Notes: a model not told the origin generated them from the letters alone. A DNA stretch of 64,000 nt from Halomonas litopenaei (GCF_017303055.1 NZ_JAEKJT010000003.1:713692-777691); one strand, 5' to 3'; counted from the first letter of the stretch, positions 28,104-36,918 are shown. Numbers and translations: made by a program.

Positions 28104-29035
28104 GCGATAGCAACAGACACCCAGAGCCCATTCGCCAGGTGGAATTTCCTAGCCAAGGCACCCGTTGCCACGGCTGGTGGCTACCGTCGGCGTCAGCGAC
28201 GCCGGACAGCGGTGCCCTGGTGGTCATGGCCCATGGCCTTGGCGGCACCGTCGAGGGCGGCTTGATGCCCTACGCCATGGCGCTCCAGCAGGCGGACCAC
28301 AGCGTGCTCGCCTTCGACTATCGCCATTTCGGACGCTCCGCTGGGGAACCGCGCCAGCTGCTCGGCATTCGCCGTCAGCAGCAGGACTACCTCGCGGCCA
28401 TCGATCATGCGCGCAGCCTCGAACCGCTCCGTCCGCTGGTGCTATGGGGGACGTCATTTTCCTCCGCCCACGTCCTCCAGCTGGCGGCACGGCGTCGGGA
28501 TATCGCCGCCGTCATCGCCATGAATCCTATGCTGGACGGCCAGGCCTCATCACTGGTGAAGCTGAAGGACGAAGGGATCGGGACCTTCCTGCGCATGACC
28601 GGCGCGGGCCTTGCCGACTTGATACGCGGCAGCCTCGGGCGGTCCCCACACTATATCCCGCTGGCAGATGAGCCGGGCACGCTGGCCGCACTCACCGCAC
28701 CCGATGCGCTGGAAGGCATTCAGCGCTTCGCCAGTGACGATTTCGACAACCGCATTGCCCCGCGTGCGCTGCTGGCGCTGGGACTCTATCGGCCCGTCAA
28801 GATCGCCCACCGGCTGTCCTGTCCGCTGCTGCTGCAACTTTGCCTCCGCGATAGCGTGACGCCGATTGCCCCCGGCTACCGACTGGCCGACAGCCTCAAG
28901 GGCCGGGTCACCCTCAAGACCTACGACACCGGCCACTTCGCGATCTACGAATCCCCCTGGCAACCCCGCCTCGCCGAGGACCAGGCAAACTTCCTGGCGC
29001 ATTTATGCCAAGGGCCGTCTCAACGCTTCGGCTGA
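28100..29035 (+). CDS. Alpha/beta hydrolase (X-Pro peptidase/dienelactone-hydrolase-like)
   Basis: A 311-residue alpha/beta-hydrolase. AHGLGG (44-49) forms the oxyanion turn, FDYRHFGRSAGEPRQ is typical, and the nucleophile elbow is WGTSFSSAH with Ser119. CLRDSVTP and TGHFAIYE give the Asp and His. The substrate is unknown. The ATG overlaps the GNAT stop. Confidence 0.86.
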   Translation: MSDSNRHPEPIRQVEFPSQGTRCHGWWLPSASATPDSGALVVMAHGLGGTVEGGLMPYAMALQQADHSVLAFDYRHFGRSAGEPRQLLGIRRQQQDYLAAIDHARSLEPLRPLVLWGTSFSSAHVLQLAARRRDIAAVIAMNPMLDGQASSLVKLKDEGIGTFLRMTGAGLADLIRGSLGRSPHYIPLADEPGTLAALTAPDALEGIQRFASDDFDNRIAPRALLALGLYRPVKIAHRLSCPLLLQLCLRDSVTPIAPGYRLADSLKGRVTLKTYDTGHFAIYESPWQPRLAEDQANFLAHLCQGPSQRFG

Positions 29036-29168
29036 TGCCGGTGAGCGAGCCAGCCTGGCGCAGCGGGGCAGGTCTGCCCATCCGTTGAGCACACTCAACA
29101 CAGCGCTGACCACTAGGCTGGCTATACTAGCGGCAACTGATGTATTGCCGTTGATCGAGGACGCCTCA

Positions 29169-30251
29169 ATGCGCCACTACCCCTGTCACCGCTGCGACAA
29201 TCGGCTGTTCTTCGATAACACCCAATGCCTGGTCTGCGCGACGGAGGTGGGCTGGTGTCCGGGATGCAATGCCCTGGTCGCCATGGAGCGGCAAGCTGAC
29301 GGGCGCTACCGCTGTGTCGACGACGGCTGTGGCACCCTGCTGGTCAAGTGTCATAACTATGCGGTGGAGGGGGTGTGCAATCGCATGCTCACGGCCCAGG
29401 AGGCCGACCAGGGGATAACCCTGTGTGACTGCTGCCGCCACAACCGGGCCATTCCTGACCTGTCCATCGAAGGCCATCGCGAGCGCTGGGCCAAGCTCGA
29501 GAGTGCCAAGCGACGCCTGTTCTATACCCTTGATCTGCTGGGGCTTCCCCATGAGGTCAGCCCAGACAAGGCCGACCCGCCATTATCCTTTTCGTTCCTG
29601 GCGGACGAAGTACCGGTGGAAGGAGGATGGCACAGCAGCGAAGAAGGCATGCCGGTGTTTACCGGGCACGCCGGCGGTCACATCACCATCAACGTCAAGG
29701 AGGCCGATGATGTCGAACGCGAACGGCTGCGCACCGACTTCAATGAGGCTCATCGGACGCTGATCGGGCATTTCCGACACGAGATCGGTCACTACTATTG
29801 GGAGCTGCTGATCAAGGGGAAAGACGAAGACGCCTGCATCGCCGTCTTTGGTGACCATCGCCACCCCAGCTACAGCGACGCCCTCGAGCGCCACTACCAG
29901 CAGGGCCCACCTGCAGACTGGCGAGAGCACCATCTGTCCGCCTACGCCACCATGCACCCCTGGGAGGATTTCGCCGAGACCTTCGGCTTCTACCTCGATA
30001 TGGTGGCGATCCTCGATACCGCCGGACACTTCGGCATCACCCCCACCGGCTTTGACGAGGACCTGGACGCCATGCTCTACACCTTTGGTCGCTTGAGCCT
30101 GGGCTTCAATGAAATGAACCGCGAGATGGGGCTGCTCGACCTGGTCCCGGAAGTGATTACGCCGACTATTGCCGCCAAGCTGCGCTACGTCCACGAGATG
30201 GTGCTGTCTGCCCGCCATGCAGACGCCGCGTCACAGCAAACGCTTGCCTGA
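29169..30251 (+). CDS. Zinc-ribbon putative metallopeptidase (COG4307-like)
   Basis: A 360-residue protein in two parts. The N-terminal 90 residues are rich in Cys pairs (Cys6/9, 20/23, 30/33, then 49, 54, 61, 70, 86, 88, 89), predicting several zinc ribbons. The second part has the peptidase motif HEIGH (204-208) in GHFRHEIGHYYWE, and a later WEDFAETFGFYLDM whose Glu may be the third zinc ligand. GAGG lies about eight bases before the ATG. It is cytoplasmic by sequence. It lies next to the alpha-E/ATP-grasp genes but convergent with them; a functional link is possible. Confidence 0.85.
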   Translation: MRHYPCHRCDNRLFFDNTQCLVCATEVGWCPGCNALVAMERQADGRYRCVDDGCGTLLVKCHNYAVEGVCNRMLTAQEADQGITLCDCCRHNRAIPDLSIEGHRERWAKLESAKRRLFYTLDLLGLPHEVSPDKADPPLSFSFLADEVPVEGGWHSSEEGMPVFTGHAGGHITINVKEADDVERERLRTDFNEAHRTLIGHFRHEIGHYYWELLIKGKDEDACIAVFGDHRHPSYSDALERHYQQGPPADWREHHLSAYATMHPWEDFAETFGFYLDMVAILDTAGHFGITPTGFDEDLDAMLYTFGRLSLGFNEMNREMGLLDLVPEVITPTIAAKLRYVHEMVLSARHADAASQQTLA

Positions 30252-30272
30252 CCCCTTTACCGTCAGCAAGCG
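30241..30272. other. Hairpin between convergent genes
   Basis: An imperfect ten-pair stem (GCTTGC and CTGAC against GTCAG and CAAGC) that spans the metallopeptidase stop codon. It has no T-run. Confidence 0.4.
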
Positions 30273-30392
30273 ACAGCAGGCATGGAAGGCCATACGGGTG
30301 ATGGCGGACGTCAACAACTCGACCGCTCAGGATTCTGCCATGGCGCCGACAGCGAGTCGGCGCATGGCGTAGCTACCGTTCGCGACGTCCCG

Positions 30393-31379
30393 CTATTCCT
30401 CGTTGGCCACCGTCGCCAGCGCCACTTCTTCCAGGTCATCCAGCGTCGGAAAGTACGTGCGGGCAATGGCGGCATGCAGCTCTGCAACGCCCTGCTGCAG
30501 GGTGTCGATGAACTCGTGCAGCGCCTCGGGAGAACGAACCAGCGCCAGCACGTCGGCTTCGGCCACATCGGCGTGAACCAGCGTCGCGGTGGCCAATGCC
30601 CTGTCATGCCGCGGCAGCGAGCGCAGCGCACGCATGCTGTCCTTCAGACTGCGCGACACCGAGCGTGGAAACTTGCCGTCCTGCACCAGAAAACGCAGTA
30701 CGTCAGTGGCTCTTACTCGACAACGCACGTGCTGGCGATACATCTGGTAGGCGGTCAGTGACTTCAGCACACTCATCCACTGCAGGTGCTCGAAGGGCCG
30801 AATCTCATCACTGTCTCGCTGCAGCAGGTTGGCCGAACGCACATCAATGATGCGGGTGATCATGTCGGCACGCTCCAGCTGGCGACCCAACATCATGAAG
30901 GTCCGCGGACCGCCGTAGCTCAGGGTACCTTCGATCAGGCCAATCAGCGTCTGACAGCCACGAATCACCAGCTTGAGAAAGACCTCGCGACGGCCAGGTC
31001 CCAACCCGGCATCTGCCTGGGCGCTGGCATTCATGTAGAGCTGGTTGATCTCTTCCCAGACTTCCCGGGGCACCACGTCCCGGGTAGTCCTCAGGTTTTC
31101 CCGGGCCTGAGCCAGGGCGGACAGAATCGACCCGGAGTAGCGCCGGTCAGCACACAGAAACTGGATGACGTTGCGGTCATTGGGCTCATCGTAAAGGGTG
31201 GAAAAAAGCTCCCCGCCTCCGGTGATATCGACCATCGCCGCCCATCCCAGCGGCTGTCGATAGGGCATGTCGAGCATCAGGTGGCTGGAGACATTGATCA
31301 GGCGCGCGGTGTCCTCGGCCCGTTCGATATAGCGGGCCATCCAATACAGGTTCTCGGCGACTCTTGAAAGCATCAGCAT
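30393..31379 (-). CDS. Alpha-E domain protein (DUF403)
   Basis: A 328-residue all-helical protein of the alpha-E family. It opens MLSRVAENLYWMARYIERAEDTARL, the family signature. The function is not established; comparative genomics ties it to circularly permuted ATP-grasp enzymes and transglutaminases in a predicted peptide-ligation or modification pathway. GGAGG lies eight bases before the ATG. It begins 4 bases after the ATP-grasp stop, clearly one operon. Confidence 0.92.
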   Translation of the reverse strand: MLMLSRVAENLYWMARYIERAEDTARLINVSSHLMLDMPYRQPLGWAAMVDITGGGELFSTLYDEPNDRNVIQFLCADRRYSGSILSALAQARENLRTTRDVVPREVWEEINQLYMNASAQADAGLGPGRREVFLKLVIRGCQTLIGLIEGTLSYGGPRTFMMLGRQLERADMITRIIDVRSANLLQRDSDEIRPFEHLQWMSVLKSLTAYQMYRQHVRCRVRATDVLRFLVQDGKFPRSVSRSLKDSMRALRSLPRHDRALATATLVHADVAEADVLALVRSPEALHEFIDTLQQGVAELHAAIARTYFPTLDDLEEVALATVANEE

Positions 31380-31383
31380 GGTC

Positions 31384-32841
31384 TCAGTCCTCCCCCGTCT
31401 CGACGATCCAGGTGTCCTTGCTACCCCCGCCCTGGGACGAGTTGACCACCAGCGAGCCCTTTACCAGCGCAACACGGGTCAAGCCGCCGGTGGTGACATA
31501 GGCACCATCCTGGCCAGACAGGATGAAGGGCCGAAGATCGACGTGGCGAGGCTCAGGCCGACCGTCGAACAGGGTCGGCGTGGTCGACAGGTTGAGCATG
31601 GGCTGGGCCATGTAGTTGCGCGGGTCCTGCTGGATCAACTTGGCGAAGGCGTCGCGTTCCGCCTGGGAGGCCTGAGGGCCCATCAGCATGCCGTAGCCGC
31701 CTGACTCGTTGGCCGGCTTTACCACCAGTTCATGCAGGTGCTCCAGCACGTAGCGCCGATCCTCCTCAAGCATGCAGAGGTAGCTCGGTACGTTCGGCAG
31801 CAAGGCATCCTGGTCCAGGTAGTACTTGATCAGCTGCGGCACGAAGGCATAAACGACCTTGTCATCGGCCACCCCGGCCCCGGGGGCATTGGCCAGTGCC
31901 ACCTTGCCGCTGCGCCAGGCCCGCATCAGTCCCGGCACCCCCAATACAGAGTCGGCACGGAAGGCCTCCGGGTCGAGGAAGGCATCATCGATACGCCGAT
32001 AGATGACGTCTACCCGGGTCAGCCCCTGTACCGTGCGCATGTAGACCACATCGTCATCATCGACGACAAGGTCAGAGCCCTGGACCAGCTGCACCCCCAT
32101 CTGCTGCGCCAGATAGGCATGCTCGTAGTAGGCAGAGTTGTAGATCCCCGGCGTCAGCACCACCACTTGCGGGTCGTCCCAGGGACGAGGCGACATGCCG
32201 GCCAGCATGTCGTAAAGCTGGGGCACATAATCGTCCACGGGAAGAATCTTGCCCGAGGCAAACAGCTCCGGCAGCACGCGCTTGGTCACGTTGCGGTTCT
32301 CGAGCATGTACGAGACGCCGGAGGGGATTCGCAGGTTATCTTCCAGCACGTAGATCGTGCCGTCCCCACCGCGCACCAGGTCGGACCCACAAATGTGTGC
32401 CCAGACGCCGTGGGGCGGGTCGATACCGACACACTGGGGACGAAAGTTGACCGACTGCGCCAGCACATCGGCGGGCAAGACCCCATCCTTGATGACCTTC
32501 TGGTCATGGTAGAGGTCGTCGATAAACAGGTTGAGCGCCTCGACGCGCTGCTTCAGGCCGGCTTCGGTACGCCGCCATTCATCGGCGGGAATGATCCTGG
32601 GTACGATATCGAAGGGCCAGGCCCGATCGATCATGCTGCCTTCCGAGTACACCGTGAAGGTGATGCCCATGGTTCTGATGGCAATCTCTGCCGCCGTCTT
32701 GCGCTCAGCCAGCTCATCCGGCGCAAATCCCTCCAGCACGTCGCACAGCATCTTGGCCGCGTCCCGCGGCATCCCGGGCATGGCCACCAGTTCATCGTAG
32801 AACCCAGCGCAGTTGTACTGCTGCCAATCCACATGGCTCAT
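31384..32841 (-). CDS. Circularly permuted type 2 ATP-grasp protein (DUF404/DUF407)
   Basis: A 485-residue predicted ATP-dependent carboxylate-amine ligase. ATP-grasp elements include VLEDNLRIPSGVSYMLENR, VVLTPGIYNSAYYEH and the late VVKPANESGGYGMLMGP. The order is permuted compared with ordinary ATP-grasp enzymes. The ATG at 32841 is chosen because AGGG lies eight bases upstream; the GTG two codons earlier is too close. It leads the operon with the alpha-E gene and is divergent from the transglutaminase gene. Confidence 0.92.
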   Translation of the reverse strand: MSHVDWQQYNCAGFYDELVAMPGMPRDAAKMLCDVLEGFAPDELAERKTAAEIAIRTMGITFTVYSEGSMIDRAWPFDIVPRIIPADEWRRTEAGLKQRVEALNLFIDDLYHDQKVIKDGVLPADVLAQSVNFRPQCVGIDPPHGVWAHICGSDLVRGGDGTIYVLEDNLRIPSGVSYMLENRNVTKRVLPELFASGKILPVDDYVPQLYDMLAGMSPRPWDDPQVVVLTPGIYNSAYYEHAYLAQQMGVQLVQGSDLVVDDDDVVYMRTVQGLTRVDVIYRRIDDAFLDPEAFRADSVLGVPGLMRAWRSGKVALANAPGAGVADDKVVYAFVPQLIKYYLDQDALLPNVPSYLCMLEEDRRYVLEHLHELVVKPANESGGYGMLMGPQASQAERDAFAKLIQQDPRNYMAQPMLNLSTTPTLFDGRPEPRHVDLRPFILSGQDGAYVTTGGLTRVALVKGSLVVNSSQGGGSKDTWIVETGED

Positions 32842-33579
32842 CGGCACACCCTCTTGTTATCAACAGCGGTCTACCCTGCTATGCCTTCGTCCACCGGGGC
32901 ATCCTGCACCGGATCGTGATGCACCAGACTGGCGTACATCCCATCGACATATCGGGGTCCCCTACCTGCTGTATAGCAAGGTCTGTACCAGAACACAGAA
33001 AATCTGCCGTATCGGACACAGGTAAGTTAGCCGCCGGGACAATCGGCACCGCAACGGCCACATGGCGACGCATGCGTCACTCCCCTGGTAGGCTGCTGGC
33101 TCGTCCTCGGGGCACTTCTGCCGACGCGCGCACCAGGACAGTGCGTCACGACGGGCTGACGCCGGCCTCTCCAACCTCAACAGGATGTGGATGCTTTGTC
33201 GCCGCCAAAGGGGTGTGGATGGTTTGGCCACGAGAGTTTGGTCTGGAGAGTTTGGTCTGGAGAGCTTGGTCAGGAAAGCGAGCCAAGCTCATGGACCCAC
33301 CTGCGGATACTTGCCAGGGGTCCTGAGGGATGAGGTTCTGAGGGTATAAGGTTACAGTGCAGCTCAACGGGCATACGGCGGACTTGAGCCGATGCCCAGC
33401 CTGGGGTACATCTTGATCACAGCGCCACGGGTGCTGTATCCCTTCGTCATCAGGAGACACATCGCACTCATCATGTCCTCGTATGCCGGGACCGCAGGAC
33501 GGTCCATCCTTGGCCATGACGTGCCTGCCAGCCGGCGCTGCGTCATGCGCGTATCAGGCCCTCGCTCGGGCACTGCAAG
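32842..33579. other. Long divergent intergenic region, ATP-grasp / transglutaminase
   Basis: A 738-base space that must carry two promoters. It holds a 14-base tandem repeat (33232-33273) and, just before it, two imperfect copies of TGTGGATGCTTTG. Open frames here are short, lack ribosome sites and look random. Confidence 0.6.
33232..33273. repeat. 14-bp tandem repeat, three copies
   Basis: GAGAGTTTGGTCTG at 33232-33245 and 33246-33259, and a variant GAGAGCTTGGTCAG at 33260-33273. Confidence 0.95.
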
Positions 33580-34521
33580 ATGAACTATTACCTGCGCCAT
33601 ACCACCCGCTATCGCTATAGCGAGATCGTGACGCTCAGCGAGAACGAAGCCTGTCTGTCCCCTCGCGTGCTGGGCTGGCAACAGGTGGCCTTCGCGCGCC
33701 TGTCCACATCGCCCCTGACTCCGCTGCACCAGCAACGCTGCGATGCCTTTGGCAACCGTATCAACCTGTTTGCCATCGACACGCCGCACCAGGTGCTGGA
33801 AGTGACCCTGGAAGCGCGGATCACCACCTCCCCACGGCCCCAGCCCCCTGCCAATGCCATGTCCTGGGAAACCTGCCGCGACCTGTTGGCAACACCTGGC
33901 ACCACGAGCTACTGGGAAGCTCAGCCATTTCTCGAAAACTCGGCCTATATCGAGCGTCGTCCACTGCTGGCGGCGTGGGTGGAGGCCTGCTTTCCCCCTG
34001 GCGGCGACCTGGTGGAGTGTGTGGATGCCCTTAATCGCCGTATCTATGACGAGTTCTACTACGACAGTCAGTTCAGCAACCTGGAAACCACGCCGTCGCA
34101 GGTACTGGTAGAGCGTCGCGGGGTCTGCCAGGATTTTGCCCATCTTGCGATCGCCGCCCTGCGCTCTATCGGCCTGGCCGCTCGTTACGTCAGCGGCTAC
34201 CTGGAGACCAGTCCGCCTCCTGGGCAGCCCCGCCTGCTAGGGGCAGACGCCTCACATGCCTGGTTCGCGGTGCTGATACCGGGGTGGGGCTGGCTGGACC
34301 TCGACCCCACCAACGGTGTGCGCGTTGGCGAGCGTCACTTGCTGCTGGGTTGGGGCCGAGACTATGACGACGTAGCGCCGATCAAGGGCGTCGTGACCGG
34401 TGGCGGCCGGCAACAGCTTGAGGTCGAAGTCGATGTCCTGCCCATCGCCAGCGACCCGGACGCCAGCGCCGGGGGTCATGGGGACAATAGCGACAGCATG
34501 GACGAGCCGCTGGCCAGCTGA
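33580..34521 (+). CDS. Transglutaminase-like cysteine protease family protein
   Basis: A 313-residue protein with the bacterial transglutaminase N-terminal beta domain (about 1-90, opening MNYYLRHTTRYRYSE). The catalytic core follows: Cys183 in RRGVCQDFAHLA, His226 in DASHAWFAV and Asp242 in LDLDPTNG. Such proteins hydrolyse or transfer amide bonds. It has no signal peptide, so it acts in the cytoplasm. It is divergent from the ATP-grasp/alpha-E pair, and the three form a recurrent group. The C-terminal 20 residues are low-complexity and acidic. Confidence 0.9.
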   Translation: MNYYLRHTTRYRYSEIVTLSENEACLSPRVLGWQQVAFARLSTSPLTPLHQQRCDAFGNRINLFAIDTPHQVLEVTLEARITTSPRPQPPANAMSWETCRDLLATPGTTSYWEAQPFLENSAYIERRPLLAAWVEACFPPGGDLVECVDALNRRIYDEFYYDSQFSNLETTPSQVLVERRGVCQDFAHLAIAALRSIGLAARYVSGYLETSPPPGQPRLLGADASHAWFAVLIPGWGWLDLDPTNGVRVGERHLLLGWGRDYDDVAPIKGVVTGGGRQQLEVEVDVLPIASDPDASAGGHGDNSDSMDEPLAS

Positions 34522-34665
34522 AACGGCACGGCCCGAGCCGCTAGCACTTGGAGCCTGAGCGTTACACCACACTGGGATGTTCGCATTGCGTTCCCGCTCG
34601 CCAATCGCCACTATCGGCGTCTTGGCGCCTGACGATTCCCTGGGGCGCACTGCTGGAGAGGTGTC

Positions 34666-35148
34666 ATGCAGGACCTGCTGATCTGGATCGCCACAGGCTT
34701 CGGGCTAGGCCACTCGCCCTGGGCCCCCGGAACCGTCGGAACCTTGATCGGCATTCCCGTGGCCTGGTACTTGCTGCGGCTGCCGCCGGCACGACGGCTT
34801 GCGATCGCGCTGCTGCTGATCCTGACCGCCGTTCCCATCTGCCACTTTGCCTCGCTGTGGCTGGGTGGCGGCGATCTCTCCCAGATCGTGCTGGATGAGT
34901 GGGTAGCCCTGCCGCTGGTAGTTCTGGCCTTCTCGCGCCACCGCCGCCGGATCATGCTGCCGCTCGGATACCTGCTGTTTCGTCTGTTCGATATTTCCAA
35001 GCTATCCCCCGTGCGGGAGATCGAAGGCATCGGCGGCGGCCTGGGCATTGTCGCGGATGATGTCATGGCCGCCGTCTATGCGGCCCTGACTCTGGCCCTG
35101 CTGGTACGCCTGACACGCCGTTACTGGCGCACCGACAGCCCTCGCTAA
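34666..35148 (+). CDS. pgpA: Phosphatidylglycerophosphatase A
   Basis: A 160-residue membrane enzyme that removes a phosphate from phosphatidylglycerophosphate to give phosphatidylglycerol. Motifs are in order: GFGLGHSPWAPGTVGTL, LDEWVALP, FRLFDISKLSPVREIEGIGGG and IVADDVMAAVYAAL. Conserved Asp and Glu residues form the metal site. Several hydrophobic helices are seen. GGAGAGG precedes the ATG. It stands alone here, not with thiL as in many relatives. Confidence 0.93.
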   Translation: MQDLLIWIATGFGLGHSPWAPGTVGTLIGIPVAWYLLRLPPARRLAIALLLILTAVPICHFASLWLGGGDLSQIVLDEWVALPLVVLAFSRHRRRIMLPLGYLLFRLFDISKLSPVREIEGIGGGLGIVADDVMAAVYAALTLALLVRLTRRYWRTDSPR

Positions 35149-35290
35149 GGAAGTGCTGAAGGCATCAGCCTAGCGGCGCAAGGCCCACGCAGCGCCGACC
35201 CCGGAGCCTAGGCGGTATAGGTGAGGAGATCGAGAAGCGCGCAACGAAGCGAAGGAATTTATGCAGTGTTTCCCTACGCCTGTTCATGAC

Positions 35291-35315
35291 AAAAAAAGCC
35301 GCCCTGAAGGGCGGC
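35291..35315 (-). terminator. Intrinsic terminator of the fasciclin gene
   Basis: Stem GCCGCCC/GGGCGGC (35298-35304/35309-35315) with a seven-T tail on the minus strand (A-run 35291-35297). Confidence 0.9.
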
Positions 35316-35360
35316 AAGACGGGACAGGATTCGATCGAAACCTATTAGTCAGTCCAGAAC

Positions 35361-35846
35361 TCACTCCGGAATCAGCACAGCGTCAATGATGTGGATGACA
35401 CCATTGCTTGCCTGAATGTCACGTTCTACCAGCGTCGCGTTGCCTACTTGCCAATCACCATCCTGCTCCTCGACCGACATGTCGGTACCCTGCAGGGTGG
35501 TGACAACATCGCTGTCGCCTGGCTGCCACGCGCCATCCACGAGATGATAGGACACGACTTCGACCAGACGACGATGCTGAGTCTTGTCGTCGCTTAGCCA
35601 ATCGTCGAGGCGGCCTTCGGGCAGCGCGTCGAAGGCTTCCTGGGTCGCCGCGAAGACCGTCATCTCCCCTTCCTCGCTCATGCGCTCGTCCAGGTCGGAC
35701 GCCTCCACCGCAGTAGCAAATGTCGTCAGGCGCTCATCGTCCTGAATCACCTGCCACAGCGTGTCGCCCTCAGCCGCTGCTGCGCTGGTGCAAACTGCCG
35801 AGGCGCTGAACAGCAACCCGGCGACCAAAAGTCCCTTTGCCTTCAT
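35361..35846 (-). CDS. Secreted fasciclin-domain protein
   Basis: A 161-residue precursor. The signal peptide runs from MKAKGLLVAGLLF to about AAA|EGD. The rest is one FAS1 domain with TVFAATQEAFDALPEG and the end NGVIHIIDAVLIPE, both hallmarks. FAS1 proteins act in cell-surface adhesion; the bacterial ligand is unknown. AGGAGGAAGGAGC lies right before the ATG at 35846, while the longer frame starts in non-conserved sequence. Confidence 0.92.
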   Translation of the reverse strand: MKAKGLLVAGLLFSASAVCTSAAAAEGDTLWQVIQDDERLTTFATAVEASDLDERMSEEGEMTVFAATQEAFDALPEGRLDDWLSDDKTQHRRLVEVVSYHLVDGAWQPGDSDVVTTLQGTDMSVEEQDGDWQVGNATLVERDIQASNGVIHIIDAVLIPE

Positions 35847-36193
35847 GCTCCTTCCTCCTGACATCATGCCTTCGGTGGACCTGTCGGCTCGTGGCACCGG
35901 AGCCCTACCCACCAGGGCTTCTTAACCTGCGTTCCGCAAACCCGGCTCCTTAAACCAGAGCTCCTGAAACCTGGCTCCTGAAACCGAGGCCCCGTAAACC
36001 AAGCCCCGTAAACCAAAGCCCTGTGAACCAAGGCCCTGTAAACCAAGGCCATCTGCACCACTCAGAACACCGAGGCGGTATGTAACAACATCATGTACAA
36101 AAACTAGACCAGATAAATATATCGTACAAGTATTTTTCTACCCGACGCTTTCCCCTCACCCTATCCATCAAAACGTCACAAAGAGGCGTCATC
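35847..36193. other. AT-rich intergenic region before a basic small ORF
   Basis: Contains the 14/15-base repeat ladder (35929-36059) and then a stretch, 36080-36150, that is much poorer in GC than the rest of the window. Three GTACAA hexamers lie at about 36095, 36124 and, inverted, 36289. A promoter is likely but no clear -35/-10 pair stands out. Confidence 0.5.
35929..36059. repeat. Ladder of nine degenerate 14/15-bp repeats
   Basis: Units end in AAACC or a variant and alternate between 14 and 15 bases, for example CGGCTCCTTAAACC, TGGCTCCTGAAACC and AAGGCCCTGTAAACC. There are no spacers between them, so it is not a CRISPR array. The minus-strand open frame over it (repeating VYRAL-like residues) reflects the repeat and is not taken as a gene. 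Confidence 0.9.
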
Positions 36194-36283
36194 ATGCTGC
36201 GTCGAAAGAAACGTCGGCGACGCCACAGCGCAAGCGCACCCCGTATAAGCTATACACAACTTGCACAAAATAGAAATACATGA
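36194..36283 (+). CDS. Possible very basic 29-residue small protein
   Basis: ATG at 36194 with GAGG seven bases upstream (36183-36186), stopping at TGA 36281-36283. The peptide begins MLRRKKRRRRH and ends QNRNT, with nine Arg/Lys in its first ten residues. Such a charge could bind nucleic acid or acidic lipid. It lies about 110 bases before the zinc-ribbon pair on the same strand and in an AT-rich setting. I do not recognise it, and the ORF could be chance; only its ribosome site and position support it. Confidence 0.35.
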   Translation: MLRRKKRRRRHSASAPRISYTQLAQNRNT

Positions 36284-36393
36284 CAACCTTGTACATGACG
36301 CTGCAAGGGGTAGGCCAGCAAGGCAGCGAGCCACCGCTTGCAGCGTAACCTCGCAAGGAGCGATGAAAGATGACGCGCCAAGGAGGGCGCCAG

Positions 36394-36654
36394 ATGTACT
36401 ACCCCATCACATGCACACTGTGCGGCCATGACCAGGCCACCCTTATTCCGGCATCCGTTTCGCAGCGCAATGACTGGGATGAACTCCGCTGCGTCGAGTG
36501 TGACGAGTTTCACGCCACCGTTGCCGATTGGGAGCAGCGTCAGACACCGGACTATCTGCGATTTCTCAACAAGTCTCGCAGCCTGATGATGGCCATCCGC
36601 AGAGAGCAACATGGCCAACACCGCAGTGCTGTCGCACAGGAGTGCAGCGCATGA
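36394..36654 (+). CDS. Small zinc-ribbon protein, first of a tandem pair
   Basis: An 86-residue protein with two Cys pairs (TCTLCGHD and RCVECDEF) spaced by about 27 residues, forming one predicted zinc ribbon, then a helical tail. ATG 36394 is chosen because AGGAGG lies seven bases upstream; the earlier ATG at 36370 has a weaker site. No named family is recognised. It overlaps the next, related gene by four bases. Confidence 0.72.
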   Translation: MYYPITCTLCGHDQATLIPASVSQRNDWDELRCVECDEFHATVADWEQRQTPDYLRFLNKSRSLMMAIRREQHGQHRSAVAQECSA

Positions 36655-36857
36655 TTACCGTTGCTCTAGACCTCAACTGCAGCATCTGCGGTCACAGCCG
36701 CTTCACTCTTCCTGTTGGTCGCGACGACGGTGACAGCGTGCACTGTGCCAACTGTACCGCCTACAAGTGCAAGGCCATGGACCTGGAACGGGCACTCATG
36801 GCGACGACGCCACCTCCCCCTCAGCCCATGCCCAGCCCAGCGGCGGCCATGGCCTGA
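36651..36857 (+). CDS. Small zinc-ribbon protein, second of a tandem pair
   Basis: A 68-residue protein with NCSICGHSRF and HCANCTAYKC, the same CxxCGH...CxxC plan as the gene before it, followed by a Pro-rich tail (MATTPPPPQPMPSP). The start overlaps the preceding stop (ATGA), with AGGAG eight bases upstream. It looks like a duplicate that has diverged. Function unknown; a zinc-dependent regulator or RNA/protein-binding partner is possible. Confidence 0.7.
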   Translation: MITVALDLNCSICGHSRFTLPVGRDDGDSVHCANCTAYKCKAMDLERALMATTPPPPQPMPSPAAAMA

Positions 36858-36890
36858 GACACTGACACGCCACCGCGTCCTGGCGATGTT

Positions 36891-36918
36891 GCGCCGCCCC
36901 ATCAGGGCGGCGCTTTTT
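36891..36918 (+). terminator. Intrinsic terminator of the zinc-ribbon pair
   Basis: Nine-pair stem 36891-36899/36905-36913 with five T at 36914-36918. Confidence 0.92.

Noticed and set aside
32916..33326. 136-codon plus-strand frame in the 738-base intergenic region
   Set aside because: Non-biased composition, no ribosome site, and it runs through the 14-bp tandem repeat.
35929..36059. CRISPR array
   Set aside because: The repeats are too short, degenerate and have no spacers, and there are no cas genes.
35864..36061. Minus-strand frame with repeating VYRAL-like residues
   Set aside because: The periodicity comes from the 14/15-bp repeat, whose uneven unit lengths would not keep a protein repeat in frame; no ribosome site.
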